NCBI RefSeq assembly: GCF_012524205.1
Contig: NZ_JABACI010000001.1
Coordinates: 248,001 to 312,000 of the forward strand
DNA: 64,000 nt
Direction: 5' to 3'
Source of the DNA: Microbacterium salsuginis
Lineage (GTDB): Bacteria; Actinomycetota; Actinomycetes; Actinomycetales; Microbacteriaceae
Shown piece by piece: positions 52,473 to 62,213 of the stretch. The notes beneath the pieces are model-generated. The model ran no database searches. It was not told the origin of the DNA and was given only the letters and a program-made list of their open reading frames with translations. A program made the position numbers and the translations under genes. Positions within the stretch are counted from its first letter, which is position 1. Each line of letters opens with the position of its first letter.

Positions 52473-55328
52473 CTAGCCGGTCGCCGGATCAAGGGTGAGG
52501 TAGTCAAGCATCAGTTTGTAGCCTGAAGCGCTGGCGTTTTTGCCCGTGGTCGTCAACCGGAACAGGTAGCTCCCTGGTGCGGTGAACGTATAGGAGCCCA
52601 GATTGAAGTCCTTCTGGTTGCCAGTGGTGTTCCAGTACAGATCCTGAGGGGCTCCCGCGATCGTTCCATCGATGGAGAGCTGATAGATCCCGCTGTTGCT
52701 GCCCTTGAGCACTCGGGCGTTCACGTCGTACGTGCCTGGTTGCGTCACGTCGAGGCTGAACTCGACGTAGTCTCCGACAGCGTTGTGGTTCAGGCCCAGC
52801 TTCTGACCTCCACTGGCTGTGGCGTCATTGTAGGTCGTGACCGAATCCGTCCGGAAGTGAATGGGCAGCGTCTCGGCCTCATACGGATTCGCAATCGCTA
52901 TCGGAGCGGGGTTCGGTTCCGGCGCACCACTCAGGTCGAACTTCACCTTGATCGCCTTGCCCCGTGCGTCTTTCACGTCCACCTTGAAGACGACGTTCGG
53001 ATGGTATTGGATGACGGTGACTTCAGGATCCTTGGAGATGAGCCCGGTCGCACTCTTGTCGATCGTCAGATACATTGTGCCGACGTTCTTCTGGGTCGGG
53101 TCGGATACCGAAATCTCCAGGTCGTCGGCGGTCTCCTTCGTCATGACCGACGCCTTGCTGTCGGATGTGACCAGACCGGCTGTGGTCGGTCCGTCGGTCC
53201 AGAAGTTGATCCCGGTGATGTTCAGATTGTTCTCCTTCACCGCCTGCACCGATTCGGAGTTCTCCAGAATGGTGATGCCTGGCGTCGCGGCGTAGGCGCC
53301 CACCTGTGAGCTCGTCTTGTTGGGAAGCAGGACATAGGCATAGGACAGATCCGTCGGGTTCGTCCCGTGGTCGACCAGCATGGTCATGAAGTTCCGCGTG
53401 TGTGGGGTCGAATCACCCCAGGACGAGGACGAGTTCAGCTGCTTCCAGTTCCCCGTCCGCGACTCACGCAGACCCTTGACGGTGGCTCCTCCGGGAAAGT
53501 AGTAGCCGATATCCGAACCCGGCACGCTGCCTGCGAGGTGCACGTGGTCGGTGCCTGTCAGTGTTTCCGACCAGCCGAGAGCGGTCGGTTGGGCGACGCC
53601 GTTCACTGTGAGTGCGTTGTCGCCCGTGCCGTTGAGCTTCCTGTTCTCCACGATCGTCTCCGTGACGATGCCATCCGTGCTGCTGATTCCGGCGCCGAGA
53701 GCGACGACTTCGTCATCGAACATGAACCAGGACTTCTTGGCTTCCAGGCTCCTTCCGACCGGGTGCAGTTCCATGCCGGTGACGCCGTATTGCCCCAGGA
53801 TCTCCGCGCCGCCGACCCACGTCTTGTCGTTGCGGCTGTTCGCGGTCTGGGTCGTGTTCTGTAGCACGGTGGTGCCCGGCAGCCGGTAGCTGTCCACTGT
53901 GGGCCAGAAATTGTCGTTGAACTGGCTTAGATCGTTGTTGTAGAGGTACGTCATGCCGTCGCCGGTGTGCCAGCCCTTGTTGTTCTCCGCGTTGATCGCC
54001 TCGTAGTTGGCGATACGGCTGGAGAACATGCTGATCCCGAACCCGAACCCGGGCCGGAGATGAACGGCACGATCCATGCCGGGGAACTGCCGATGAGTGG
54101 TGAGCTCGTTCCGCGCCGTGATGGATGCATCGGTCAGGATCTCGTTCGCCGCGATGATCATGTCGACCGGGACGTCTTTCATGAAGGTCTTGTCCGTATC
54201 GATTTGCAGCCAGTATTTGATCATGCTCCTGAACGCGTGGGCGTCTGCGGACGGAGCGACCTCGGACAACCTGATGATGGAGACCATCACATCGACGGCC
54301 ACGGAGAGGTCCTGTGCGCCGTGGCGGCTCGTCTCCCTCCCCCGGACCATATCCATCAGGTTTCCCTTATAGATGAAGGGTTCGAAGGAGTCGTATACCC
54401 ACTGGATCACGTGGGCTTCGGCGGGGTCGGTCACTTCCCACGTAGAGCCGTGGAGGAAGTACAGGAGACTCGAGATCCCTTCCATCAGCGCGACGCCGTA
54501 GCCTCCGTTGTACGCGTAGTAGTTGTGCTGCACGAAGGACCCGTCGGCGTAGAAACCGTCGCCTGCGATGACGTAGGGGAACAACGCGCTCAGTCCGTCC
54601 CGTCCCGCGGCGACTCGGGCAGAGTCGTTGTTGTTGATCCCCGAGATCGCGATGACCTGGCTCTCCCACAATCTGTTGGCCCCACTCATCGTCACGCTCG
54701 GCTGGACGTACGCGATGGCGGCCATGTAGTGGGAGATCTGGGTCGGCGTCAACTCCTCGTACATCAATGCGACGATGTCGTTCAAGGCGAGCGGGGCGCC
54801 GATCTGCCAATGCCACCAGTTCTGGTACATGGTGACGCCATCGAAGAACCGATTGGTGTCCATCCAGTCGAGAGCGCTGACGATGTCCGCCTTGAGCTGG
54901 ATGTCACCTTGCAAGTCGGAGCCATGCGTGACATAGGCGAGCGCCATGTCCCTGAGGTGGTCGTATGTTCGCGTCATGCTGGCAGAGTCGTTGCCGAAGG
55001 GAGAATCATCCCAGAGGCGTGTTCTTCCTGGGTCCTTGTGCATGGTCTCCCAGCGGCCTTGTGCGATGTCGGTGATCTCTGCGATCCGCCCGGCGATGTC
55101 GGGGTCGGCCAGGCTGTACGCCGTTCCCCCGGTCAGCATGACCTTGTACTTCTCCCTCAGCTCGTCGAACTCATCGGCTACGGTGACTACTCCCCGCACG
55201 TTGCTGTCCTTGGGATCAGAAGACACGCTGGCCCCTGCTTCGAACGGCGTGAAAATCAGCGCGGTCGCGGTCATCACAAGAGCGACCGCTGAGCTCGTCG
55301 ATCTCTTCATCGAGCTTCTGAACATCAT
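52473..55328 (-). CDS. Secreted polysaccharide lyase family 8 with C-terminal carbohydrate-binding module
   Basis: This 951-aa enzyme has a signal peptide (about 1-33, STSSAVALVMTATALIF), an alpha/alpha-toroid (about 50-400), and beta-sandwich domains (about 420-790). Candidate catalytic residues are Asn218 (SGANRLW), His268 and Tyr277 (FVQHNYYAYNGGYG), and Arg331 or Arg335 (RGRETSR); the spacing agrees with what I recall for xanthan lyases. Residues from about 815 form a CBM6/35-like module starting YEAETLP. It cleaves a uronic-acid glycosidic bond by beta-elimination. Hyaluronate or chondroitin are alternative substrates; the neighbours favour xanthan. Confidence 0.9.
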   Translation of the reverse strand: MMFRSSMKRSTSSAVALVMTATALIFTPFEAGASVSSDPKDSNVRGVVTVADEFDELREKYKVMLTGGTAYSLADPDIAGRIAEITDIAQGRWETMHKDPGRTRLWDDSPFGNDSASMTRTYDHLRDMALAYVTHGSDLQGDIQLKADIVSALDWMDTNRFFDGVTMYQNWWHWQIGAPLALNDIVALMYEELTPTQISHYMAAIAYVQPSVTMSGANRLWESQVIAISGINNNDSARVAAGRDGLSALFPYVIAGDGFYADGSFVQHNYYAYNGGYGVALMEGISSLLYFLHGSTWEVTDPAEAHVIQWVYDSFEPFIYKGNLMDMVRGRETSRHGAQDLSVAVDVMVSIIRLSEVAPSADAHAFRSMIKYWLQIDTDKTFMKDVPVDMIIAANEILTDASITARNELTTHRQFPGMDRAVHLRPGFGFGISMFSSRIANYEAINAENNKGWHTGDGMTYLYNNDLSQFNDNFWPTVDSYRLPGTTVLQNTTQTANSRNDKTWVGGAEILGQYGVTGMELHPVGRSLEAKKSWFMFDDEVVALGAGISSTDGIVTETIVENRKLNGTGDNALTVNGVAQPTALGWSETLTGTDHVHLAGSVPGSDIGYYFPGGATVKGLRESRTGNWKQLNSSSSWGDSTPHTRNFMTMLVDHGTNPTDLSYAYVLLPNKTSSQVGAYAATPGITILENSESVQAVKENNLNITGINFWTDGPTTAGLVTSDSKASVMTKETADDLEISVSDPTQKNVGTMYLTIDKSATGLISKDPEVTVIQYHPNVVFKVDVKDARGKAIKVKFDLSGAPEPNPAPIAIANPYEAETLPIHFRTDSVTTYNDATASGGQKLGLNHNAVGDYVEFSLDVTQPGTYDVNARVLKGSNSGIYQLSIDGTIAGAPQDLYWNTTGNQKDFNLGSYTFTAPGSYLFRLTTTGKNASASGYKLMLDYLTLDPATG

Positions 55329-55355
55329 TGTCCTTACCTTGCTGGTGGGTGGGGT

Positions 55356-58300
55356 TCATGGCGAAGAGGTGAGCCGATACCGCAGAGTGACGATCTGGAA
55401 CGGCCGAGTGTCGAGGCGCACCCGACCCGGTACCCCGTCGAGCGGTGGGGCGTCCGGGAGGGGGCGCTCAAGGAGATCGACGAGCTGCACCTGATCAACT
55501 GCGGCATCGGTGCCGACCACCGTCGAGCGTCGTCCCCCGCTTGATTCATACAGGCGCACGATCAGGTCGCCGGTGCGGTCTTCGGCCAGCTTGACGGTCT
55601 CGATCCGCACGGCCGCGTCGCTGGACCACACCAATGGCGCGACCTCTCGGCCGCCGACGACCTCGCGGAGGGCGCGGTCCAAACGGTGACCTTCCGCGGC
55701 TGCGTCAGCGATGGAGGCACCGGGTCGAAGCGCGAATCGAAGTGTATGCCGACCCTGATCCGACTCCGGGTCGGGGAACGTGGGAGCTCGCAGCACCGAC
55801 AGTCCCACGATTGTCGTGGTTCCCCCGTCGGAACGGGTGTCGCGGGTGACGGAGTGCCCGAAGGTCGAATCGTTCGCGATCGCCACTCCATAGCCTTCTT
55901 CGGCGACGCGTATCCAGCGATGAGCGACGAACTCGAACCGCGCCTCATCCCAGGACGTGTTGGCGTGGGTCGGGCGGTCAAGGTGTCCGAATTGGATCTC
56001 GGAGGTGGAACGGTCCGCGTGCACGTCAAGGGGGAAGACGAGCTTGAGCAGCTTGTGCCGTTCCCGCCACTCCACGTCGAGCGTGATGTCGACGGCATCG
56101 CGCCCCGGCCCGAGCGCGATCATCTGCACGATGACGGAGGCGCCGATGCGACGCGTCGCCTCCACGACCGCGACGCCGTCGCGGACGGAAGCCGAGATCT
56201 CCTCAGCCGAGGTGAGGTCGACCGCCGTGTTGCGATAGTGCCGATCGATGTCCCAGGCATCCCACTTGTCCGGCACATCGCGGTGGAGTCGCAGCAGAGC
56301 GCCGCGTTCGCCCTGTGCGATGGCGTCGCGACCGGACGTGTCGCGTACCGACCGCAGAAGCCCGTCGGCGTCGACCACCACGCGAACCCGCCCGTTGTCC
56401 AGCACCCATCCCTCGGTGCCGTCGTCGCCGAGATCCGCGGATCGAACCGTCGCCGGCGCTACCGGAGACGACGCTGCCGCCGCGATTGCTCCCGCTTCGA
56501 CTCCTTCCATCGCGAGAGGCGCCGAGTTCGCGAGGAAGCGTCGGTCCCCCGTGCCCGAAACCACGAGGATTGCGTCCCCCACCATGTTCTCCAGCTCGGC
56601 GGCCAGCCGTTCGTGATCGGCCTCCGCCTCGCGATGCACCCACGCGATGGAGCTCCCGGGAAGGATGTCGTGGAATTGCAGCAGCAGCGTACGCTGCCAG
56701 ATCCGCTGCAGTGCGTCGTAGGGGTACGGGTGGCCGGCCATGACCGCCGCGGTCGCCGACCAGAGTTCGGCCTCGCGCAGGAGCCGCTCCACCCGGCGAT
56801 TCCCTTGTTTCGTGCGCAGCTGGCTCGTCAGCGTTCCACGATGCAGTTCGAGATACATCTCGCCGGACCAGACGGGCAGCTCGTCGCGCTCGGAACGCGC
56901 ACGCTCGTAGAACTCGCGCGGCGTCCCGAGCCGTACCCGCGGCGATCCTTCGAGATCGGCCTGGCGCTGCGCGGCTGCCACCATCTCCCGCGTCGGCCCT
57001 CCGCCACCGTCGCCCCAGCCGAACGGAGCGAGAGAGACGGTACCGGCTCCGTGATCGCGGTAGGTGCGCTGCGCGTGCGCCAGCTCCGCCGGCGAGAGTT
57101 CGGCGTTGTAGGTCTCGATCGGCGGGAAATGGGTGAACACCCGTGTGCCGTCGATGCCCTCCCACCAGAAGGTGTGGTGAGGCATCGCGTTCGTCTGGTT
57201 CCACGAGATCTTCTGCGTCATGAACCAGTCCGAGCCGGAGAGACGGATGATCTGCGGGAGCGATGCGGTGTAGCCGAACGTGTCCGGGAGCCACACCTCG
57301 GTCGTCTCGACCCCGAACTCGTCCAGGAAGAACCGCTTTCCGTAGACCAGCTGGCGCACGGTCGATTCGCCGCCGGGCATGTTCGTGTCCGGCTCGACCC
57401 ATTGACCGCCGACAAGCACGAACTGACCACTCGCAACCTTTTCGCGAATGCGGCCGAAGAGTTCGGGGTAACTCTCTTTGACCCAGGCGAGCTGCTGCGC
57501 AGAGGAGCAGGCGAAGCGAAACTCGGGATACTCGTCCATCAGGGCGATCACGTTCGAGAACGTGCGGGCGCACTTGCGCACCGTCTCTCGCACCGGCCAG
57601 AGCCACGCGGAGTCGATGTGCGCGTGGCCGGTTGCGATCAGCGTGTGCGCGCTCGCCGTCGATCTGACCGCGAGTGCCGGGGCGAGGGCAGCCCGGGCTG
57701 CGGAGACCGTCGCGCCGACCGCGTCCGGATCGGCGACGTCGAGCATCCGATCCAGAGCTGCCCACAGCTGTGCCGTTCGCGGATGATCGGCGGGCAGTTC
57801 CTCGGCGAGGCCGCGACCGATGCCGATGTCCTGCAGCAACTCCCATGCCTCCCGGTCGGTGAGCGCGAGTTCCAGGCGGCGGAGGCGATAGAGGGGTTCG
57901 TGGCCGGCCGTCGCTTTGTCGCCGAGTTCGGTTGTGCGCCAGTGGGACTCCGGCGGGATGCCGGGGTTGGCTGCGAGTTCGAGGTAGACATCCACGTCTC
58001 CCCCGGCGGCGACGGGAAGGTGGGCGTTGCGCGGCGAGATCGCTTTGATGACCGTGCCGTCCGGTCGGAACGCCAGAGCCTCGGCCTGGAAGCCAGGTGC
58101 GAGCCCGTCGAAGCCGAGATCGACTGAGATCTCGGCGCGGTAGCGGGAGTCGAGCGTCCAGTCGCGGGGCACGGAGCCTCGCGCGCGCAGCCAGTGCGTG
58201 CTCCACGGGACTCCCCACCGCGTGCCGACGGCGAACGGCTCGAACGACTGCCGCTGGGCTTCGCCGAACGGAACGGGTTCCCCCGGCACCGCCCAAGCGG

Positions 58301-58400
58301 ATATCTCGAGTGGTGCGGTGCGCATGTGCACCGCGGGACGAAGACTCTCGTCGATGAAGCGGGTGAGTCTGTCGCGAACCCGCTGGAAGTCGGAATGCAA
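55356..58400 (-). CDS. Alpha-mannosidase, glycoside hydrolase family 38
   Basis: This 1014-aa protein has the GH38 zinc motif GHAHIDSAW (His259, His261, Asp263), the nucleophile Asp373 in WLPDTFGYTASLPQI, and the substrate loop FWWEGIDGTRVF. The C-terminal beta domains are of normal length. It has no signal peptide, so it acts in the cytoplasm on imported oligosaccharides. It starts with TTG, with AGGAG seven bases upstream, 12 bp after the GH3 stop. Confidence 0.93.
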   Translation of the reverse strand: MHSDFQRVRDRLTRFIDESLRPAVHMRTAPLEISAWAVPGEPVPFGEAQRQSFEPFAVGTRWGVPWSTHWLRARGSVPRDWTLDSRYRAEISVDLGFDGLAPGFQAEALAFRPDGTVIKAISPRNAHLPVAAGGDVDVYLELAANPGIPPESHWRTTELGDKATAGHEPLYRLRRLELALTDREAWELLQDIGIGRGLAEELPADHPRTAQLWAALDRMLDVADPDAVGATVSAARAALAPALAVRSTASAHTLIATGHAHIDSAWLWPVRETVRKCARTFSNVIALMDEYPEFRFACSSAQQLAWVKESYPELFGRIREKVASGQFVLVGGQWVEPDTNMPGGESTVRQLVYGKRFFLDEFGVETTEVWLPDTFGYTASLPQIIRLSGSDWFMTQKISWNQTNAMPHHTFWWEGIDGTRVFTHFPPIETYNAELSPAELAHAQRTYRDHGAGTVSLAPFGWGDGGGGPTREMVAAAQRQADLEGSPRVRLGTPREFYERARSERDELPVWSGEMYLELHRGTLTSQLRTKQGNRRVERLLREAELWSATAAVMAGHPYPYDALQRIWQRTLLLQFHDILPGSSIAWVHREAEADHERLAAELENMVGDAILVVSGTGDRRFLANSAPLAMEGVEAGAIAAAASSPVAPATVRSADLGDDGTEGWVLDNGRVRVVVDADGLLRSVRDTSGRDAIAQGERGALLRLHRDVPDKWDAWDIDRHYRNTAVDLTSAEEISASVRDGVAVVEATRRIGASVIVQMIALGPGRDAVDITLDVEWRERHKLLKLVFPLDVHADRSTSEIQFGHLDRPTHANTSWDEARFEFVAHRWIRVAEEGYGVAIANDSTFGHSVTRDTRSDGGTTTIVGLSVLRAPTFPDPESDQGRHTLRFALRPGASIADAAAEGHRLDRALREVVGGREVAPLVWSSDAAVRIETVKLAEDRTGDLIVRLYESSGGRRSTVVGTDAAVDQVQLVDLLERPLPDAPPLDGVPGRVRLDTRPFQIVTLRYRLTSSP

Positions 58401-58412
58401 GGCGTCTCCTGG

Positions 58413-60335
58413 TCAGTGCGCGATCGCGGCCGCAGCTCGGGTCGCTGACGTCGCGGGAACCGGGAAGGGGACCGAGAATCCGACGGGGAACAGCGGGTGG
58501 GCTGTGTCGTTCGGGACGTCCTCTCGCGAGTCGCGCACCGCATCCATCGACCGAGGGATCTCGAACGGCAGTATGCCCCTGGGGACGACGTCTCCCGTGA
58601 GGGCGGCGGCCAGTGCCGCGTCGCTCGTTCCGAACGTCGCGAGCAGTACCGAGCACAAGGGCACGAGCGGAGTGAGAATCGCCGGGCGATCCAGGGTCAC
58701 ATCGAGCACGACGGGAACGCTCGCCGCGATCCGTGAGAGGCGGGCAATCAATCCGGGCCGGAATTCAAGAGATCCTTGGCGGAAGCGCGACTCGAACAGC
58801 AGATCGTCCCGCGGATCGAACGGCGCCGCGATGCGCAGCACGGCCAGATCCGCTTCCTCCGGAGTGTCGACGACGACACCCAGCGCGCTGGCTTCGCCCC
58901 GGCGCATGCCTTCGACGTACACACGGCGATCCGCGGAGGGCGCGAGCGGGAGGAGCGGGCTGCCGCCCCGTCCGGCGTTGCGTAGCACCACGACGGCGTC
59001 CGCCTGGGCGCGGAATCCGGCCGATCGGAACTCGTCGCAACCGACCACGTCCTCGGCAGCATCCTCGTCGACGAATGGGTCGTCGAACAGGCCGAGCCGG
59101 AACTTCAGCTCGAGCAGCCGCCGGGCAGACTCGTCGATGCGAGACTCGCTCACGCGACCAGAACGCACCAGCTCGACGAGCAGGTCGACGCACTCCTCGC
59201 CTCCGAACTGATCGCAGCCCGCGTCGAGCACGGTGAGGATGCGCTCCGCCGGCGTCAAATGCTCGACGCCCCATGCCTTGGCCGGAAGCACCTGCCCCTG
59301 CGCGACGTTGTCGTTCACGAGCTCCCAGTCGGTGACGACGATTCCGTCGAATCCGAGTTCATCGCGGAGGAGCCCGTTGACGATCTGCCGGTTGTATCCG
59401 AATCCGACCGCCTCGATCGGCTCGCCGTTGCGCTCCAGCCCGACCGGCATGCCGTAATACGGCATCATCCCCGCCGTGCCCGCCTCGATCGCCGTGCGGA
59501 ACGGGCCGAGATGCACATCGAATGCCCCGCCGGGGTACACCTGCTCACGCCCGTAGGGGAAGTGCGCGTCCTCGCCGTCCTGCTGGGGCCCTCCGCCGGG
59601 AAAGTGCTTCGTGACGCAGGCTACCGATCCAGCGCCGATGGCGGCGCCCTGGAAGCCCTCGATATAGGCGGCGACAGCGCGCGCTGTGCGTTCGGGGTCG
59701 GAACCGAACGTGTGCAGTTGACGTCCCCAGCGCGGCTCAGACGCCAGGTCGACCTGCGGGTGCAGCGCCATCCGGATGCCGACCGCGAGGTACTCGCGAC
59801 GTGCGATGTCTGCGAACGCGCGGATGTCGTCCTCCCCGAGCGTCGCCAACCCGATCGGCTCGGGCCATTGCGAGAACGAGCCGGCAGCGAACGACATCCC
59901 TTCGTTCTCGAAGAATCCGTGTCGAGGGTCGGTGCTGATGGTGACCGGAATGCCGTGCGGTGTCTCGGCCGCGAGTCGCTGAAGGGCGTTCGCCCATCGT
60001 GCAGCGTCACGAGCACGTCCGAGGGCATGCACGTTGAAGTGGTTCATCCGTTTGCCCAGCACGACGGTGCTCGTGGGCGATTTGCTCAATGCGCCCGGAG
60101 TCTCGAGCAGCGTGCCGTCCGGTCCGGCCTCGATCACCGTGTGGAACATCAGGCCGGCCTTCTCTTCGAGACTCAATCGCGGGAGCAGGTCAGCGGTGCG
60201 CTCGGCAGGCGTCAGGCGCGGATCTTCATACGGGTCGAGTCGGCCATTGCCGTTCAGGTCGCGCCAGGCGAAGTCTGCTGCGGGTTGTGCGGGCACGCGG
60301 GAGTCCTTGTCGTGTGGGGTGATACGAGCCGGCAC
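58413..60335 (-). CDS. Glycoside hydrolase family 3 (beta-glucosidase type)
   Basis: This 640-aa protein has the GH3 barrel (LSLEEKAGLMFHT, GIPVTISTDPRHG, TKHFPGGGPQQDG) with nucleophile Asp336 in VVTDWELV, followed by the alpha/beta sandwich domain. There is no signal peptide, so it is cytoplasmic. I choose the GTG five bases after the permease stop rather than the start inside the permease gene. It removes beta-linked glucose or related sugars from the non-reducing end. Confidence 0.92.
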   Translation of the reverse strand: MPARITPHDKDSRVPAQPAADFAWRDLNGNGRLDPYEDPRLTPAERTADLLPRLSLEEKAGLMFHTVIEAGPDGTLLETPGALSKSPTSTVVLGKRMNHFNVHALGRARDAARWANALQRLAAETPHGIPVTISTDPRHGFFENEGMSFAAGSFSQWPEPIGLATLGEDDIRAFADIARREYLAVGIRMALHPQVDLASEPRWGRQLHTFGSDPERTARAVAAYIEGFQGAAIGAGSVACVTKHFPGGGPQQDGEDAHFPYGREQVYPGGAFDVHLGPFRTAIEAGTAGMMPYYGMPVGLERNGEPIEAVGFGYNRQIVNGLLRDELGFDGIVVTDWELVNDNVAQGQVLPAKAWGVEHLTPAERILTVLDAGCDQFGGEECVDLLVELVRSGRVSESRIDESARRLLELKFRLGLFDDPFVDEDAAEDVVGCDEFRSAGFRAQADAVVVLRNAGRGGSPLLPLAPSADRRVYVEGMRRGEASALGVVVDTPEEADLAVLRIAAPFDPRDDLLFESRFRQGSLEFRPGLIARLSRIAASVPVVLDVTLDRPAILTPLVPLCSVLLATFGTSDAALAAALTGDVVPRGILPFEIPRSMDAVRDSREDVPNDTAHPLFPVGFSVPFPVPATSATRAAAAIAH

Positions 60336-60339
60336 CGGC

Positions 60340-61263
60340 TCAGCCTTTGAGGCCGGTGAAGCCGATGCCACTGACGATGGAGCGCTGGAAGATGAGGAAG
60401 ATCAGGATCGGCGGGATGCTCGCGATGAGCATGCCGGCAATGAGATAGGCGGGATCCGTCGCCTGCGCGAGGCGCGGCAGCGCGACGGAGAGCGGCTGCG
60501 TCGTCGGGTCGGTGAGCACGATGAGCGGCCATAGGAACTCCTTCCACGCGGCCATGATCGACAGCAGGGAGACGACCGCGAGTATGGGCTTCGACATCGG
60601 AAGCACGATGCGCCAGAAGATCGAGAACCAGCCGGCGCCGTCGAGTTGCGCCGCTTCGAAGAGGTCGCGCGGAATCTCTTCGAAGAACTGCTTGACCAGC
60701 AGGATCGTGAAGGCACTGGCGCCGGCAGGGAGCCACACCGCCCACGGCGTGTCGACCAGCCGGATGCCGAGGAGCGGAAGATCGAGGACCGTCAGGTAGA
60801 GGGCGATCAGGGTGACGGTGCCGGGCACGAAGAGAGTCACCAGGAAGGCGCCGTAGACGAACCGGCCGTACCAGGGCCGGATCACCGCAAGGGCGAACCC
60901 GGCGGTCACCGATACGAGGAGCTGCACGACCCACGATCCGCCCACCAGCACGACGGTGTTCATCAGATAGTGACCGATGTCGAGAAGATCCCATGCCGTC
61001 GGGATGTTCTCCCAGCGGGCCGGCTCCGGGATGAGGCTGAGCGGGCGCTGAACGAGATCGGTCGTGCTCGAGATCGCCGCACGCACCATCCAGACGATGG
61101 GGATCGCACCGAAGCCGATGAGACCGACGAAGAGGACGATGTGCATCGCGCGCCAGCCGACGAAGATGCGCGGCCTCCGCCAGTCGAACGGCGAGAGGAT
61201 GGTGCGCTCGCGGGGCGCGGACGAGTTGCGGACGGCGGTCGGGCGCAGGGCGGGGCCGGTCAT
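60340..61263 (-). CDS. Carbohydrate ABC transporter permease (MalG type)
   Basis: This 307-aa protein has six membrane helices and an EAA loop (LFEAAQLDGAGWFSIFWRIVLPMSKP) that contacts the ATPase. The C-terminal helix ends in GIGFTGLKG. It overlaps the upstream permease by 4 bp. No ATPase gene lies in the cluster, so a shared MsiK-like ATPase encoded elsewhere probably energises it. Confidence 0.95.
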   Translation of the reverse strand: MTGPALRPTAVRNSSAPRERTILSPFDWRRPRIFVGWRAMHIVLFVGLIGFGAIPIVWMVRAAISSTTDLVQRPLSLIPEPARWENIPTAWDLLDIGHYLMNTVVLVGGSWVVQLLVSVTAGFALAVIRPWYGRFVYGAFLVTLFVPGTVTLIALYLTVLDLPLLGIRLVDTPWAVWLPAGASAFTILLVKQFFEEIPRDLFEAAQLDGAGWFSIFWRIVLPMSKPILAVVSLLSIMAAWKEFLWPLIVLTDPTTQPLSVALPRLAQATDPAYLIAGMLIASIPPILIFLIFQRSIVSGIGFTGLKG

Positions 61264-62213
61264 CGGGTGCTCCAGGATCGAGTGAGCCGCAAGTACACCG
61301 CCGAGACCACGACGAGAACGACGGCGAGCAAGAGGCTCAGCGCCGTGGCGACGCCATAGTTTCCGAAGAGGAAGGCATAGCGGTAGATCATGAGGAGGAT
61401 CGTGACGGTGGCATTGGCCGGCCCGCCATCGGTCATGACGTACGGCTCGGTGAAGACCTGGATGGCTCCGATGATCTGCAACAGAAGGAGCACCAGGATG
61501 ACGCCGCGCATCTGCGGGAGTGTGATGTGGCGCACCCGCTGCCAGACGGAGGCGCCGTCGAGCTCAGCCGCTTCGTAGAGTTCGGTGCTGACCCCGATCA
61601 ATGCGGCGAGGTAGATGAGGATGGCGGTGCCGGCACCCGACCACGTCGCGACGATCACGAGACTCGGCATCGCGAGGTCGGCCGACTGCAGCCAGGGGAA
61701 CGGGCCCAGACCGACGAGACCGAGGAGCGCGTTCACCACGCCGGACTCCCCCGGGTTGAAGAACACCTTCCACAGGAGGACCGCGACGACGGGGGGCACG
61801 ACGACCGGCAGGTACGCCAAGATCCGGGCGAGAGTTCCGCCGCGGCGCAGTTCCGACATGAGCACAGCGCACAGCAGCGGGATCGGGAGTCCGATCGCGA
61901 GTGACAGGAGCGTGAACCACAGGGTGTTGAGCGCCGCTCGTCCGAGCAGGGGGTCGGCGAAGAGGATCTCGAAATTACGGAGACCGACCCACTCGGCCGG
62001 TTCGACGAGGTTGGTCTGCTGGAATGCGAGCATGAAGCTCTGAGCGACCGGCCACCAAGCGAAGTAGCCGAAGATCAGCAGCGATGGCAGCAGGAACAGC
62101 AGGCCGGCGAGTGCCGTGCTGCGTCCTCTCCGGGTGCGCCGAGGCGGCGACGCCGCCTGCGCGGCCCGGCCTTGTGAGGCCGAACCGCGCAGGCGTTCTG
62201 GTGCGATCGTCAT
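61260..62213 (-). CDS. Carbohydrate ABC transporter permease (MalF type)
   Basis: This 317-aa protein has a basic N terminus, six membrane helices, and an EAA loop (LYEAAELDGASVWQRVRHITLPQMRG). It pairs with the MalG-type protein to form the channel. It overlaps the substrate-binding protein gene by 4 bp. Confidence 0.95.
   Translation of the reverse strand: MTIAPERLRGSASQGRAAQAASPPRRTRRGRSTALAGLLFLLPSLLIFGYFAWWPVAQSFMLAFQQTNLVEPAEWVGLRNFEILFADPLLGRAALNTLWFTLLSLAIGLPIPLLCAVLMSELRRGGTLARILAYLPVVVPPVVAVLLWKVFFNPGESGVVNALLGLVGLGPFPWLQSADLAMPSLVIVATWSGAGTAILIYLAALIGVSTELYEAAELDGASVWQRVRHITLPQMRGVILVLLLLQIIGAIQVFTEPYVMTDGGPANATVTILLMIYRYAFLFGNYGVATALSLLLAVVLVVVSAVYLRLTRSWSTR

Noticed and set aside
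55686..58127. 813-codon open frame on the plus strand
   Set aside because: Antisense to GH38, with shadow composition.
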